Shown: positions 26,686 through 35,754, counted from the first letter of the stretch. The stretch: DNA of 64,000 nucleotides from Streptomyces harbinensis (GCF_900116145.1 NZ_FPAB01000001.1:124001-188000); one strand, 5' to 3'. Notes: generated by a model not told the origin, from the sequence alone. A program made the numbers and translations.

Positions 26686-29193
26686 ATGAGTCAAGGGTCA
26701 GGCGGGGGCCGTACTCCCGTCACGCGTATCGCGGAGGAGCAGCCGGGGGGCGCGATCGGGGGCGAGGGCCGGCACACCGGCCTCACCGCCGCCGAGGTCG
26801 CCGAGCGGGTCGCGCGCGGCGAGGTCAACGACGTACCGGTACGGGCGTCACGATCCGTCGGCGAAATCATCCGCGGCAATGTTTTCACTCTCTTCAACGC
26901 CATCATGGGCGTGCTGTTCGCCGTCATCCTGGTGGTCGGCCCGCTCAAGGACGGCCTGTTCGGGTTCGTCGTCCTCTTCAACGCGCTGATCGGCATCATC
27001 CAGGAGCTGCGCGCCAAGAAGACGCTCGACAGCCTCGCCGTCATCGGCGAGTCCAGGCCCACCGTGCGGCGCGACGGGCAGTCCCACGAGGTCGCCACCG
27101 GCGACATCGTGCTGGGCGACCTCATCGAGCTGGGCCCCGGCGACAAGGTCGTGGTCGACGGCGTGGTCACCGAGTCCGACGGCCTGGAGATCGACGAGTC
27201 CCTGCTGACCGGCGAGGCCGACCCGGTGGTCAAGCAGCCGGGCGACACCGTCATGTCCGGCAGCTTCGTGGTGGCCGGCGGCGGCGCCTTCACCGCCACC
27301 AAGGTCGGGCGGCAGGCGTACGCGGCGCAGCTCGCCGAGGAGGCGTCCCGCTTCACGCTGGTCAACTCCGAACTGCGCAACGGCATCGCCAAGATCCTCA
27401 AGTTCTGCATCGCGCTGATGATCCCGGCCTCCATCGGTCTTGTCCTCAGCCAGCTGCTGGTGCAGCGCGCCGACACCTTCGAGGCGATCCGCCGCACCGT
27501 CGCCGGCATCGTCGTCATGGTCCCCGAGGGCCTGGTGCTGATCACCTCCGTCGCCTTCGCGATCGGCGTGATCCGGCTCGGCCGCAAGCAGTGCCTGGTG
27601 CAGGAGCTGCCCGCGATCGAGGGCCTGGCCCGGGTGGACGTCGTCTGCCTGGACAAGACCGGCACCCTCACCGAGGGCGGCATGGACGTCACCGACCTGC
27701 GCGTCCTGGACAGCGGGTCCGGCGAACCGTACGTCCGGCAGGTCCTCGCCGCGCTCGGCGCCAGCGATCCACGGCCCAACGCCAGCCTGGCCGCCATCAT
27801 CGACGCCTACCCGGCGGACGGCGCCGAGGGCTGGCGGCACGGCGAGACCCTGCCGTTCTCCTCCGCCCGCAAGTACAGCGGCGCGGAGCTGACCGAACCG
27901 GACGGCACCCGCCGCACCTGGCTGCTGGGCGCCCCCGACGTGCTGTTGCCCCCGGGCCACACCCAGCTGGGCGCGGTCGACGAGCTGAACACCCAGGGCC
28001 TGCGCGTGCTGCTGCTCGCCCGCGCCGACGGCCCGCTGGAGGACGTACGGGCCTCGGCGGCGCCGGAGGCACTGACCCCGGCCGCCCTGGTCATCCTGGA
28101 ACAGCGGCTGCGCCCCGAGGCGCCCGACACCCTGCGGTACTTCGCCGAGCAGGGCGTGGACGCCAAGGTCATCTCCGGCGACAACGCGGTGTCGGTGGGC
28201 GCGGTGGCCGGCAAGCTGGGCCTGCGCGGTGCGGAGTCCCCGGTGGACGCCCGCGAACTGCCGCAGGACCAGCAGCGGATGGCCGAGGCCGTCGAGGACG
28301 GCGCGGTCTTCGGCCGGGTCTCCCCGCAGCAGAAGCGGGAGATGGTCGGCGCGCTCCAGTCCAAGGGCCACAACGTGGCGATGACGGGCGACGGCGTCAA
28401 CGACGTCCTGGCCCTGAAGGACGCGGACATCGGTGTCTCGATGGGCTCGGGCTCGGAGGCCACCCGGGCGGTGGCGCAGATCGTGCTGCTCAACAACAGC
28501 TTCGCGACGCTGCCGGACGTGGTGGCCGAGGGCCGCCGGGTGATCGGCAACATCGAGCGGGTCGCCAACCTCTTCCTCACCAAGACCGTCTACTCGGTGT
28601 TCCTGGCCTTCGCGGTGATCGCCACCCAGGTGCCGTACCCGTTCCTGCCGCGCCACTCCACGCTGCTGTCGGCGCTGACGATCGGCACCCCGGCGTTCTT
28701 CCTGGCGCTCGCCCCCAACAAGGAGCGCGCGCGGCCGTACTTCGTCCGCAGAGTGCTGAGACTGGCCATCCCGTTCGGCATCCTGGCGGGCGCGGCCACC
28801 TTCGGCACGTACCTGCTGGCCCGGGCGCACTACGGCGCGACGGACGCCACCCGCGAGGCGGAGACGACGGCGGCGACCCTGACGCTGTTCCTGATCGCCC
28901 TGTGGGTCCTGACGATCATCGCCCGCCCACTGTCCTGGTGGCGGGTCGGCCTGATCGCGACGATGTTCACCGGCTTCGTGCTGGCGATCAGTATCCCGTT
29001 CACCCAGGACTTCTTCGAACTCCAGCTGGTCGGCACGCAGATGCCGCTCACGGCCATCGGCATGGCGGTGGCGGCGGGCGTCATCATGGAGATCGCGGCG
29101 AGGATCGCCCCGAAGAAGGTCCCCGACCTGCCCAAGTCGGTGACGGAGCAGCAGCAGGAGCAGGACCGGGAGAAGGCCGGACAGACGGCCTGA
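26686..29193 (+). CDS. Cation-transporting P-type ATPase, CtpE-like
   Basis: 835-aa P-type ATPase. Actuator TGEADPV (LTGEADPV, near residue 180), TM4 motif VVMVPEGLVLI, phosphorylated Asp323 in DKTGTLTEGG, and hinge MTGDGVNDVLALKDADIG. There is no N-terminal metal-binding CxxC and no CPC in TM4, which argues against heavy-metal pumps. Closest in layout to mycobacterial CtpE, reported as a calcium transporter; the ion here is inferred. Ends in a Gln/Glu-rich cytoplasmic tail. Followed by a strong hairpin. Confidence 0.9.
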   Translation: MSQGSGGGRTPVTRIAEEQPGGAIGGEGRHTGLTAAEVAERVARGEVNDVPVRASRSVGEIIRGNVFTLFNAIMGVLFAVILVVGPLKDGLFGFVVLFNALIGIIQELRAKKTLDSLAVIGESRPTVRRDGQSHEVATGDIVLGDLIELGPGDKVVVDGVVTESDGLEIDESLLTGEADPVVKQPGDTVMSGSFVVAGGGAFTATKVGRQAYAAQLAEEASRFTLVNSELRNGIAKILKFCIALMIPASIGLVLSQLLVQRADTFEAIRRTVAGIVVMVPEGLVLITSVAFAIGVIRLGRKQCLVQELPAIEGLARVDVVCLDKTGTLTEGGMDVTDLRVLDSGSGEPYVRQVLAALGASDPRPNASLAAIIDAYPADGAEGWRHGETLPFSSARKYSGAELTEPDGTRRTWLLGAPDVLLPPGHTQLGAVDELNTQGLRVLLLARADGPLEDVRASAAPEALTPAALVILEQRLRPEAPDTLRYFAEQGVDAKVISGDNAVSVGAVAGKLGLRGAESPVDARELPQDQQRMAEAVEDGAVFGRVSPQQKREMVGALQSKGHNVAMTGDGVNDVLALKDADIGVSMGSGSEATRAVAQIVLLNNSFATLPDVVAEGRRVIGNIERVANLFLTKTVYSVFLAFAVIATQVPYPFLPRHSTLLSALTIGTPAFFLALAPNKERARPYFVRRVLRLAIPFGILAGAATFGTYLLARAHYGATDATREAETTAATLTLFLIALWVLTIIARPLSWWRVGLIATMFTGFVLAISIPFTQDFFELQLVGTQMPLTAIGMAVAAGVIMEIAARIAPKKVPDLPKSVTEQQQEQDREKAGQTA

Positions 29194-29207
29194 CCCCGCC
29201 CCACCCC

Positions 29208-29244
29208 ACGGGCCCCCGCCGGCAGCGCACCGGCGGGGGCCCGT
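29208..29244. terminator. Terminator after the P-type ATPase
   Basis: 15-bp perfect stem (29208-29222 with 29230-29244) and a 7-base loop, 15 bases past the stop. Confidence 0.85.
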
Positions 29245-29264
29245 CGCGTACCGGGCGGCGCGCT

Positions 29265-29280
29265 GGTAACAGCTGTTACC
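29265..29280. promoter_or_regulatory. Perfect palindromic operator of the toxin-antitoxin pair
   Basis: GGTAACAGCTGTTACC, a 16-bp perfect palindrome 9 bases before the antitoxin ATG. TACCAT (29277-29282) overlaps its right arm and could serve as -10 for a leaderless transcript, so binding by the ribbon-helix-helix antitoxin would block the promoter. Confidence 0.8.
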
Positions 29281-29289
29281 ATCGCGGGC

Positions 29290-29532
29290 ATGGCGAAAGA
29301 ACAGCTCGGGGCGCGCGTCGACGCCGACGTCGCCGACCTGGCCCGCAAGCGGGCCGCCGACCGGAACCTCTCCCTGGGTGACTACCTGGCCCAGCTCGTC
29401 CTGGAGGACGTGCACGGCATGCGGCAGCGGGCCATGACGGCCGCCGACCGGTTCATCGGGGAGTTCGGGGAACTGCTCGACGCGGCGGAGGACGCGCAGG
29501 CGGCGTCCGCGAAGGAGAACCGGGCCGCGTGA
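29290..29532 (+). CDS. Antitoxin, ribbon-helix-helix type
   Basis: 80-aa protein with an N-terminal ribbon-helix-helix pattern (EQLGARVDADVADLARKRAA then DRNLSLGDYLAQLVLED) and an acidic helical C-terminus likely to wrap the toxin (FGELLDAAEDAQAASAKE). The stop overlaps the GTG of the toxin gene by 4 bases. A perfect palindrome sits in its promoter, consistent with autoregulation. Confidence 0.75.
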   Translation: MAKEQLGARVDADVADLARKRAADRNLSLGDYLAQLVLEDVHGMRQRAMTAADRFIGEFGELLDAAEDAQAASAKENRAA

Positions 29533-29903
29533 GCGTGCACATCGACGTCTCCTGGATCCTCCAGGTCGCCCAGCTGGCGGGCGCCGGCGACCCGGCCCCC
29601 GACGATCTCGGGGTTCCGGTGGCCGCGTGCGCCCGCCAGCAGGCCGAGTTGCTGGAGACCCCGGTGTACGGGGGCCCGTACCAGCGTGCCGCCGCCCTGG
29701 TGCACACCCTCGGCCGCTGCCGGTGGCTGGAGCGGTCCAACCTCACGGTCGCACTCGCGAGCGGCGTCATGTACCTGGAGGCTTCCGGGATTTCCGTCAA
29801 ACCCACCCAGGACCACGTGACGGCGCTCCGCGACCTGCTCCTCGACCCCCGCTGCACGGCGGCCCAGGTCGCCACGGAACTCAAGGGCTGGCAGACGGCC
29901 TGA
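29529..29903 (+). CDS. Divergent Fic/Doc-type toxin without the catalytic loop
   Basis: 124-aa protein resembling the Streptomyces 'Fic-family toxin component' proteins: VHIDVSWILQVAQLA start, PVYGGPYQRAAALVHTLGRC and LERSNLTVALASGVMYLEAS, which aligns with the Doc segment HPFxDGNKRTALASALVFL. The HxFxDGNKR loop is replaced by RWLERSNLTV, so the catalytic His and Gly-Asn-Lys-Arg are missing. Kinase activity of the Doc type is therefore doubtful. GTG start coupled to the antitoxin. Confidence 0.7.
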   Translation: MSVHIDVSWILQVAQLAGAGDPAPDDLGVPVAACARQQAELLETPVYGGPYQRAAALVHTLGRCRWLERSNLTVALASGVMYLEASGISVKPTQDHVTALRDLLLDPRCTAAQVATELKGWQTA

Positions 29904-29963
29904 GCGAGGCCCCCGCCGGGGCGGGCCCGGCGGGGCCTTCGGGCGGGGCGGCGAGCGCGCCGC

Positions 29964-30824
29964 TCAGCAGGTTTCGCGCCAGGCGTCCAGGTCCCAGTTC
30001 TTCAGCATCGAGCTGAAGTTCAGCGGCTGCGTCACCGGGCAGAACTCGTCCGTCGTCAGCTCGTACTCGACGTGGAAGACCGCCTTGCCCGCCTCGATGA
30101 ACGGGGCGACCTTGTGGCACTCGTTGTAGTACGCGCACTCCTCGTTGACCGCGAAGTCGAAGAGATCCACCAGCTCGGTGACCTGGTCCACGCCGTTCTT
30201 CAGGCCGACCGACAGGCCCCGCTCGTGCGCCAGGTCCGCGATCATCCGGTTGTAGGCCAGCTGGTCGTCCTTGGTCAGCGGGAAGCCGGAGTCATTGATG
30301 TAGGCGTCCATGTTGTCCGGCTCGATCGCGTCGAAGCCCTTCTCCGCGCACATGTCGAAGCGGGCCGCCATCAGCGGCTCCAGGACGTCCAGGGCGCGGA
30401 TGTCCAGCCACTGCTCGCCCTCCCACTCGTCCAGCGGCGCGCCCAGCACCTCCTCGGGGAAGTCCCCGGCGTCCGGGCGCCAGTCCTCGAAGGAGCCGAC
30501 ACTGATGTAGCAGATCACCTTGCGGCCCTGCTCGTGCAGCCCGGAGACGACCGCTGCGGAGTTGTCGAACCCGTCGATGTCGTACACCGGGACGTCCACC
30601 GAGGTGTCCACGGTGCCGATCAGCTGCCACTGCCAGTCGGTGCCCGGCTCCGGCGTCCAGAACTCGGCCGTGCCGGAGGCGGCCTCCGTCCCGGCCGCGG
30701 CATCCGGCGGCGCCGCCCCGCGGTCCTCGGTCGCGGTCGCCGACGAGCAGGCGCCCAGCGTCAGCAGCGCGGCCGTGGACGCGGCCAGCACGGTCAGGGG
30801 GGTACGGGACATCCTGCGGCGCAT
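29964..30824 (-). CDS. GH114-type lipoprotein (endo-alpha-1,4-polygalactosaminidase-like)
   Basis: 286-aa lipoprotein: signal and lipobox (LAASTAALLTLGAC, Cys about residue 28), then a TIM-barrel GH114 domain. Family features include VPVYDIDGFDN, KVICYISVGSFEDWRPD, FDAIEPDNMDAYIN and GLSVGLKNGVDQV, with acidic residues in the predicted active site. Expected substrate is galactosaminogalactan-like polymer; activity is inferred. The ATG at 30824 overlaps the stop of the upstream GHKL-ATPase gene by one base (TGATG), so translation is coupled. Confidence 0.85.
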   Translation of the reverse strand: MRRRMSRTPLTVLAASTAALLTLGACSSATATEDRGAAPPDAAAGTEAASGTAEFWTPEPGTDWQWQLIGTVDTSVDVPVYDIDGFDNSAAVVSGLHEQGRKVICYISVGSFEDWRPDAGDFPEEVLGAPLDEWEGEQWLDIRALDVLEPLMAARFDMCAEKGFDAIEPDNMDAYINDSGFPLTKDDQLAYNRMIADLAHERGLSVGLKNGVDQVTELVDLFDFAVNEECAYYNECHKVAPFIEAGKAVFHVEYELTTDEFCPVTQPLNFSSMLKNWDLDAWRETC

Positions 30825-33800
30825 CAGTCGAACCACCTCGCGGTCGCCAATTCCTCGGAACGGGACGGATCCTCCAGCAGGGCCGCGAGCTCGAAGCGGC
30901 GCTGCCACTGGCCGGTGGCCCAGGCGAGCCCCGCCGCCAGGCCCTCGACCGTGGCGGCGTGGACCCGGGCGTCCGCCCCGTCCCCGTCCTCCGCCGGGCA
31001 GCGCCACGTCACGTCCGTGCCGTCGATCACCAGTTCATTGTGTTCCACATAGGTGCGCGGTGTCCCGGGCCCCAGCAGTGATCGCGCCACGTCCGGCACC
31101 TCCCGCTCGGTGCCGCCCTCCGGTACGCCGGCGGTCAGCACCGCGCTCAACACGGGCACGTCCAGCACGGCCGCCAGCGCCGCCGCCCCGTCCGGCGGGA
31201 CCGGCAGCAGCGCGCGCCCCGCCGCCAGCGGCAGCAGATCGGGCGCGTCGGCGACCGCCGCAGACTCGGCGGGCACCACCCGGGGCATCCCGTCCACCAC
31301 CGCGCGCAGCGCGTCCGGCAGCGTCACCTCGTCCGGATCCAGCTCCGCCAGCAGGGCGTAGAGCCGCACCAGCCGGTCGGCCGTCACCTCGCGCTCCGGG
31401 TCGGCGAGCCGGGCCAGCAGCTCGGCGGCCCCGCCCGGCTCGGCGAGCAGCGCCCGCGCCGTGGTGCGCACGCCCAGCGCGCGCAGCACTTCCTCGTCGA
31501 CGTCCGCGACCCGCGCCTCCTCGTAGAGGCCGGCCAGCAGCGGATCGGCGTCGGCCGCCCGCAGCCCCGCCGGGCGGCGGCCGTCCAGCACCGGGGCGCC
31601 GCGCAGCCACCAGGCGGTGTACGGGCGGGCCGTGGTGACGGTGCCGTCCGGCATCCGGATCTGGACGGGCGCGGTCAGCGCCTGCCGCCACGGCCGGCGC
31701 GCCAGCAGCGACAGCGCCTGCGGCCAGCGCGCCTCGTCGATCAGCTCCAGGTCGCGCACCCCGGTCAGCTCCAGGGCGACCGGCGGCAGCTCGGTGGGCG
31801 GCAGCCCGTCCAGGACGTCCTCGCACCACACGTCGATCGCGTCCAGCACCCCGGCGTCGTCCGGCTCGGGGTAGTCGGTGTCGCGCGGGTCGAGTTCGTC
31901 CGGGTCGAGCACCACGTCGGTGGCCCGGACCAGCACCAGGTCCGCCTGGACGCCGACCGCCGTCAGCGGCTGCTCGCCCCAGCGCGCGACCAGCTCGGGG
32001 TGGCAGGCGGCCAGCTCGCCCGGCCGGATCAGCTGCGCGAACACGCTGCCCGGGTACACCAGCTCGCCCGCCGGGGCGGGGGCGTCGTGCTCGTCGCGCA
32101 GCGCCAGCGCCGCCAGCCACGGCTCCTCGCCGGGCGCCAGCTCGGCGTCCCGCACCAGGGACAGGACCAGGTCGGCCAGTTCGACGGGGCTGAGCGCGTC
32201 GTCGTACCACACCTCCTGGTCGAAGGAGTCGGCGACCGCACCGCGCACCTGCGGGGTGGCCAGCACGGCGCGCGGGGTGGCCGGGTTGGCGCCCAGCTTC
32301 TCCAGCAGCGGGTGCGCGGCGTCCGGGTGGGTGATGCGCAGCCCGAGGCGGCCGAGCCCGGCCGCCTCGGTGCCCGGCACCGGCAGCAGGACGCGGCGCG
32401 GGCCCATCGTGGTGCGGCCGTCCGCCAGCGGCACCGGCAGCCCGGACAGCAGCTCCGGGTCGACGCCGGACAGCGAGTCGTACAGCCGCCACCACCACGA
32501 CGGCGGGCGCTCCACGCCGGCCAGCCGGTCGATCATCTCGCCCAGCGGGACCCGGCTCACCTCCAGGATGCGCAGCTCCGCGCGGCGCTCCAGGCCGGCC
32601 GGCAGCAGGGTGGGGAACAGTTCGGCGAGGACGGCGACCGTGTCCGCGCCCGCCCGCTCCAGCAGTTCGGCCTGCTCGGGGCGGAGCGCCTGCGGCGCGT
32701 CCTCGTCCTCGGCCTTGCCGGCGGCCGTCGGCAGGAACGCGGTGGACGGCAGCCGCTCCAGCAGCAGTTCGCGCAGCGCCCCGTCCAGTTCGCCGCGGGC
32801 CAGCGGGCCGGGGACCAGGTCGAGGATGCCGGGGGTGACGGGGCGCCAGTCGGCGAGCAGCGAGGCGTAGAGGTCGGCGGCGCGGTGCAGCAGATGGTCC
32901 GTCAGCGGGCCGGGCGCGACATGGCGGCGGGTGGGTTCGAGCGGGAAGGTGGCGATGAGCAGCGCGGGCAGCCCCAGCGCCTCGTCGGTGGGGGTCGGCG
33001 CGTGCAGCACGGGCGGGCTGGCCGGCGGTACGGGGGCGCCCTCGGCGTCCACCGGCACGGCCCAGGTGACCGCCCAGCGCGGCCGGTGCCGTTCCTCCAG
33101 CGGCCGGTCGGCGAGCAGTTCGGGGGCGGCCTCGCCCTCGGCGGTGGCCACCCGCCAGCGGGTGGAGCGCACGGCGGAGCCGGCCGGCCCGGGCTCCTCG
33201 GTGATCTGGGTGTACGGGCCGAACCGGCGGTGGGTGAGGGTACGGGTGCCGCCGGGCGTCTCGACCGTCACCTCGGTGAGGGCGGGCAGCGCCAGCAGCA
33301 GCGTGTCGTCCACGGCGTCGAGCAGCCGGGTGACCAGGTCCTCGGCGGCGGCGTCGCGCAGCGGCAGCACCACGGCGGTGTCGTACCCCTCGGGCAGCCC
33401 CGCCGGCGGGTCGCCGGCGGGCAGCGGGAAGGGCAGCCGCAGCAGCGGTACGGCGTGCCGGCCGCCGGCCCGCTGTTCCAGTTCCGCGGTCAGCTCCGGG
33501 TGGTCGGCGGCAATCTCCCCGGCGAGCGCGGTGGCGTCGGCGAGGGACCAGCGCACCCCGCCGGCGGTGCTCACGATGGCGGGGGCGTCGCTCACCGCCA
33601 GCACGGCGGCGAAGCCGACGCCGAACCGGCCCACGGTGGCGGGCGCGGCGCTGTCCCGCTTGGCGGAGGCGCGCAGCGTGGACAGCGAGGCAACGCCGGC
33701 GGCGTCCAGCGGGTCGCCGGTGTTGGCGGCCACCAGTACGCCGTCCCGCAGGGCGAGCCGCAGCCGGCCGGGGCCGCCGGAGCGGGCGGCGGCGTCGGCC

Positions 33801-33994
33801 GCGTTCTGCGCGAGCTCGACCACCACCCGGTCGCGGTAGCCGCCCCGGGCCAGGTCCTCCTCGGCGTTGGCGTCCTCCCGGAACCGCGCCGGGGACGTAC
33901 TCCAGGCGCTCAGTACGGCGCGCCGCAGCCGCTCGGTCTCGAACGGGTCCTCGTGGTTGGTCACGGGGGTGACAGTACCGGGCACCGCCGACAC
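30824..33994 (-). CDS. Large GHKL (sacsin/HSP90-type) ATPase-domain protein
   Basis: 1056-aa protein with an N-terminal GHKL ATPase fold: VVVELAQNAADAAARSG (N-box) and VGRFGVGFAAVLAVSD (G-box) near residues 55-130. About 900 further residues are Asp/Leu/Ala-rich with no recognised domain. Sacsin-type proteins of this kind are conserved in actinobacteria, function unknown; chaperone-like ATP use is an inference. The start is unclear: GTG at 33994, 33985 or 33964 (VTNHEDPFETERL). TACTGT upstream of the last would suit a leaderless start. Coupled to the GH114 lipoprotein. Confidence 0.8.
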   Translation of the reverse strand: MSAVPGTVTPVTNHEDPFETERLRRAVLSAWSTSPARFREDANAEEDLARGGYRDRVVVELAQNAADAAARSGGPGRLRLALRDGVLVAANTGDPLDAAGVASLSTLRASAKRDSAAPATVGRFGVGFAAVLAVSDAPAIVSTAGGVRWSLADATALAGEIAADHPELTAELEQRAGGRHAVPLLRLPFPLPAGDPPAGLPEGYDTAVVLPLRDAAAEDLVTRLLDAVDDTLLLALPALTEVTVETPGGTRTLTHRRFGPYTQITEEPGPAGSAVRSTRWRVATAEGEAAPELLADRPLEERHRPRWAVTWAVPVDAEGAPVPPASPPVLHAPTPTDEALGLPALLIATFPLEPTRRHVAPGPLTDHLLHRAADLYASLLADWRPVTPGILDLVPGPLARGELDGALRELLLERLPSTAFLPTAAGKAEDEDAPQALRPEQAELLERAGADTVAVLAELFPTLLPAGLERRAELRILEVSRVPLGEMIDRLAGVERPPSWWWRLYDSLSGVDPELLSGLPVPLADGRTTMGPRRVLLPVPGTEAAGLGRLGLRITHPDAAHPLLEKLGANPATPRAVLATPQVRGAVADSFDQEVWYDDALSPVELADLVLSLVRDAELAPGEEPWLAALALRDEHDAPAPAGELVYPGSVFAQLIRPGELAACHPELVARWGEQPLTAVGVQADLVLVRATDVVLDPDELDPRDTDYPEPDDAGVLDAIDVWCEDVLDGLPPTELPPVALELTGVRDLELIDEARWPQALSLLARRPWRQALTAPVQIRMPDGTVTTARPYTAWWLRGAPVLDGRRPAGLRAADADPLLAGLYEEARVADVDEEVLRALGVRTTARALLAEPGGAAELLARLADPEREVTADRLVRLYALLAELDPDEVTLPDALRAVVDGMPRVVPAESAAVADAPDLLPLAAGRALLPVPPDGAAALAAVLDVPVLSAVLTAGVPEGGTEREVPDVARSLLGPGTPRTYVEHNELVIDGTDVTWRCPAEDGDGADARVHAATVEGLAAGLAWATGQWQRRFELAALLEDPSRSEELATARWFD

Positions 33995-34066
33995 GCCGGG
34001 GCGCAGTCCGGGAGGCCGCGGGTAAACCCGTGGTCACCGGCCCGTGCCCGGCCGAGGATGGGCGGC

Positions 34067-34660
34067 ATGACATCCCACATCGTGAACATCGCGGTCGACT
34101 GCGCCGACGCGTACGGGCTGGCGCGCTTCTGGAGCGAGGTCACCGGGCATCCGCTGCACCCGGAGGACCGGCCGGGCGATCCGGAGGTGCGGGTGCTGCT
34201 GCCGGAGGGTCCCATCCTGCACTTCAACCAGGTGCCGGAGCCCAAGACCGTCAAGAACCGGCTGCATCTGTGTCTGCGCCCGGAGACCTCCCGGGAGGAG
34301 GAGACGGAGCGGCTGCTGGCGCTAGGCCGTGTCTTTCGGATCTTCGCGGGGCCGCGCCGCCAGCTACGGCACCTCGCTGCGTTGTCGCATCTCGCGAGTA
34401 CAACCCGGTACGAGCGAGATCCTCCGCCTTGCGATGCACCGCATCCGACGACGCGGCCTGATCCACGAAGATCCAAAAGACACGGCCTGGGCGCCACCGA
34501 GGTCGCCGATCTGCGGAACCCGGACGGTACGGGGTGGCGGGTGCTGGCCGACCCGGAGGGGAACGAGCTGTGCGTGCTGCGTGGGAAGCGCGATCTGGCG
34601 GCGGCCGAGGAGCCGGCTCCGGAGGGGTGGCCGGCGGCGGACGGGCCCGCCGCCGGCTGA
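34067..34660 (+). CDS. VOC/glyoxalase-like protein with an in-frame 55-residue MITE insertion
   Basis: 197-aa product. Residues 1-86 (MTSHIVNIAVDCADAYGLAR start, LHLCLRPETSREEETERLLAL) and residues from ~142 (GATEVADLRNPDGTGWRVLA then DPEGNELCVLRG) form one ordinary ~142-aa VOC domain. Between them 55 residues (RVFRIFAGPRRQLRHLAALS and onward) are encoded by a 165-bp element with 23-bp terminal inverted repeats, without a stop and without shifting the frame. CGAGG lies 9 bases before the ATG. Whether the enlarged protein folds is unknown. It may be a pseudogene. Confidence 0.8.
   Translation: MTSHIVNIAVDCADAYGLARFWSEVTGHPLHPEDRPGDPEVRVLLPEGPILHFNQVPEPKTVKNRLHLCLRPETSREEETERLLALGRVFRIFAGPRRQLRHLAALSHLASTTRYERDPPPCDAPHPTTRPDPRRSKRHGLGATEVADLRNPDGTGWRVLADPEGNELCVLRGKRDLAAAEEPAPEGWPAADGPAAG
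34324..34488. mobile_element. 165-bp MITE-like element with 23-bp terminal inverted repeats
   Basis: Terminal repeats at 34324-34346 (AGGCCGTGTCTTTCGG...) and 34466-34488, complementary at 22 of 23 positions. No transposase gene inside. Removing exactly these bases restores CTG GCG CTG GGC GCC ACC, the expected VOC codons, so no target duplication is visible with these limits. If the outer A/T pair is excluded, a small CT-type duplication is possible. GC lower than the host gene. The autonomous parent is not in this window. Confidence 0.85.
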
Positions 34661-34677
34661 GCCGCCGGTCCGCGGGG

Positions 34678-35541
34678 TTACAGCGGGTCGGGGCTCACGT
34701 GGTCGATCACCGGCTGCGGCGGGGGCGGCGGGGTGGGGACCCGGGCCGCCTCCGAGTGGGCGCCGCAGCCGTAGTCCAGGGCCACCACATGGCCGTCCGC
34801 CGGGGAGAACTCGTTGCCGCACACGCCGAAGGAGCGGCGCAGCGAGCCCGCGACCGGCACCAGGAAGCCGCAGGTGACGCAGGAGGCGGGCGCGGACTGG
34901 GCCATGGGGGTGCGCGGCCCGTACTGCTCCTCCCAGCGTTCGGCGGCCTCGCTCAGGCCGAGCCGGGACAGCACCCGGGGGCGGGTCAGGCCCAGTTCGC
35001 CGGCCACCGCGGCGATGGTGGCCCGGTCCGGTACGGCGCCGGCGGCGTCCGCGCCGGTCACGGCCGCGGCCTCCGGGCCCGCCTCGTCGGCGGCCGGCTC
35101 CCCGGCCTCCGCCGGGGCGGTGACCGGACCGGTCGCCTCCTCCTCCACGGCGTCCGGGACGTAGCCGGGCTCCAGGCGCGGGTCGTCGGGCTCGGACGGC
35201 AGCAGGTCGCCGGGGCCGAGGTCGCCCGGCCGCAGCCGCTCGCTCCACGGCACCCAGTCGGGCGCGAGCAGCGAGGACGGTCCCGGGGTGAGGGCGACCT
35301 CGTCCACCGTGACGTTCTTCGCCCGCGACGCGCGGGCCACCGTCACCGACCAGCGCCAGCCCCGGTAGCCGGGGTCCTGGCTCTCGAAGAGATGGGTGAC
35401 CAGGCGGTCGCCTTCGGCCACCGCCCCCAGATAGGCTCCGATCGGCTGCGGACGGGCCGCTTCCACCGCCGCGTCGCGGGCCAGTTCCACGGCCTCCGCG
35501 CACAGCCGGTCGGGGGTACGGCTTCGCATCCCGGCACTCAC
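34678..35541 (-). CDS. DUF3027 family protein
   Basis: 287-aa actinobacterial protein of unknown function. The N-terminal domain (EAVELARDAAVEAARPQPIG, HLFESQDPGYRGWRWSVTVA) and C-terminal cysteine region (CVTCGFLVP, FGVCGNEFSPADGHVVALDY GCGAHSE) are typical, the four cysteines suggesting metal binding. An acidic Ala/Pro linker (residues ~125-175) joins them. Start at 35541; MRSRTPDR four codons later is equally possible. Convergent with the VOC gene. Confidence 0.85.
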   Translation of the reverse strand: MSAGMRSRTPDRLCAEAVELARDAAVEAARPQPIGAYLGAVAEGDRLVTHLFESQDPGYRGWRWSVTVARASRAKNVTVDEVALTPGPSSLLAPDWVPWSERLRPGDLGPGDLLPSEPDDPRLEPGYVPDAVEEEATGPVTAPAEAGEPAADEAGPEAAAVTGADAAGAVPDRATIAAVAGELGLTRPRVLSRLGLSEAAERWEEQYGPRTPMAQSAPASCVTCGFLVPVAGSLRRSFGVCGNEFSPADGHVVALDYGCGAHSEAARVPTPPPPPQPVIDHVSPDPL

Positions 35542-35754
35542 AAGAATCGACCCTCCTACGCCGTTGATCGGTGCGGGCGCCTGAAGGCGGACGGAGCTGA
35601 CGGAGCGGGCCCGGAACGAATGGCCGGCCGCTGCGACGTCGTACTGTTCGAGACTAGGCGCACCGTCTGACCACGCTACCGCACGGGTTACACCCGGGGC
35701 GCGTGGGCCGCGAGCCGGGGTGCACGGGGACGCTCAGGCCGTAGGCTGCTGATC

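Noticed and set aside
26848-29415. 855-codon minus-strand frame opposite the P-type ATPase
   Set aside because: Gln/Arg/Gly/Asp-rich with no family features; the plus strand has all P-type ATPase motifs.
31035-34073. 1012-codon minus frame overlapping the GHKL ATPase
   Set aside because: Arg/Pro/Gly-rich alternative frame; the 30824-33994 frame carries the N- and G-boxes.
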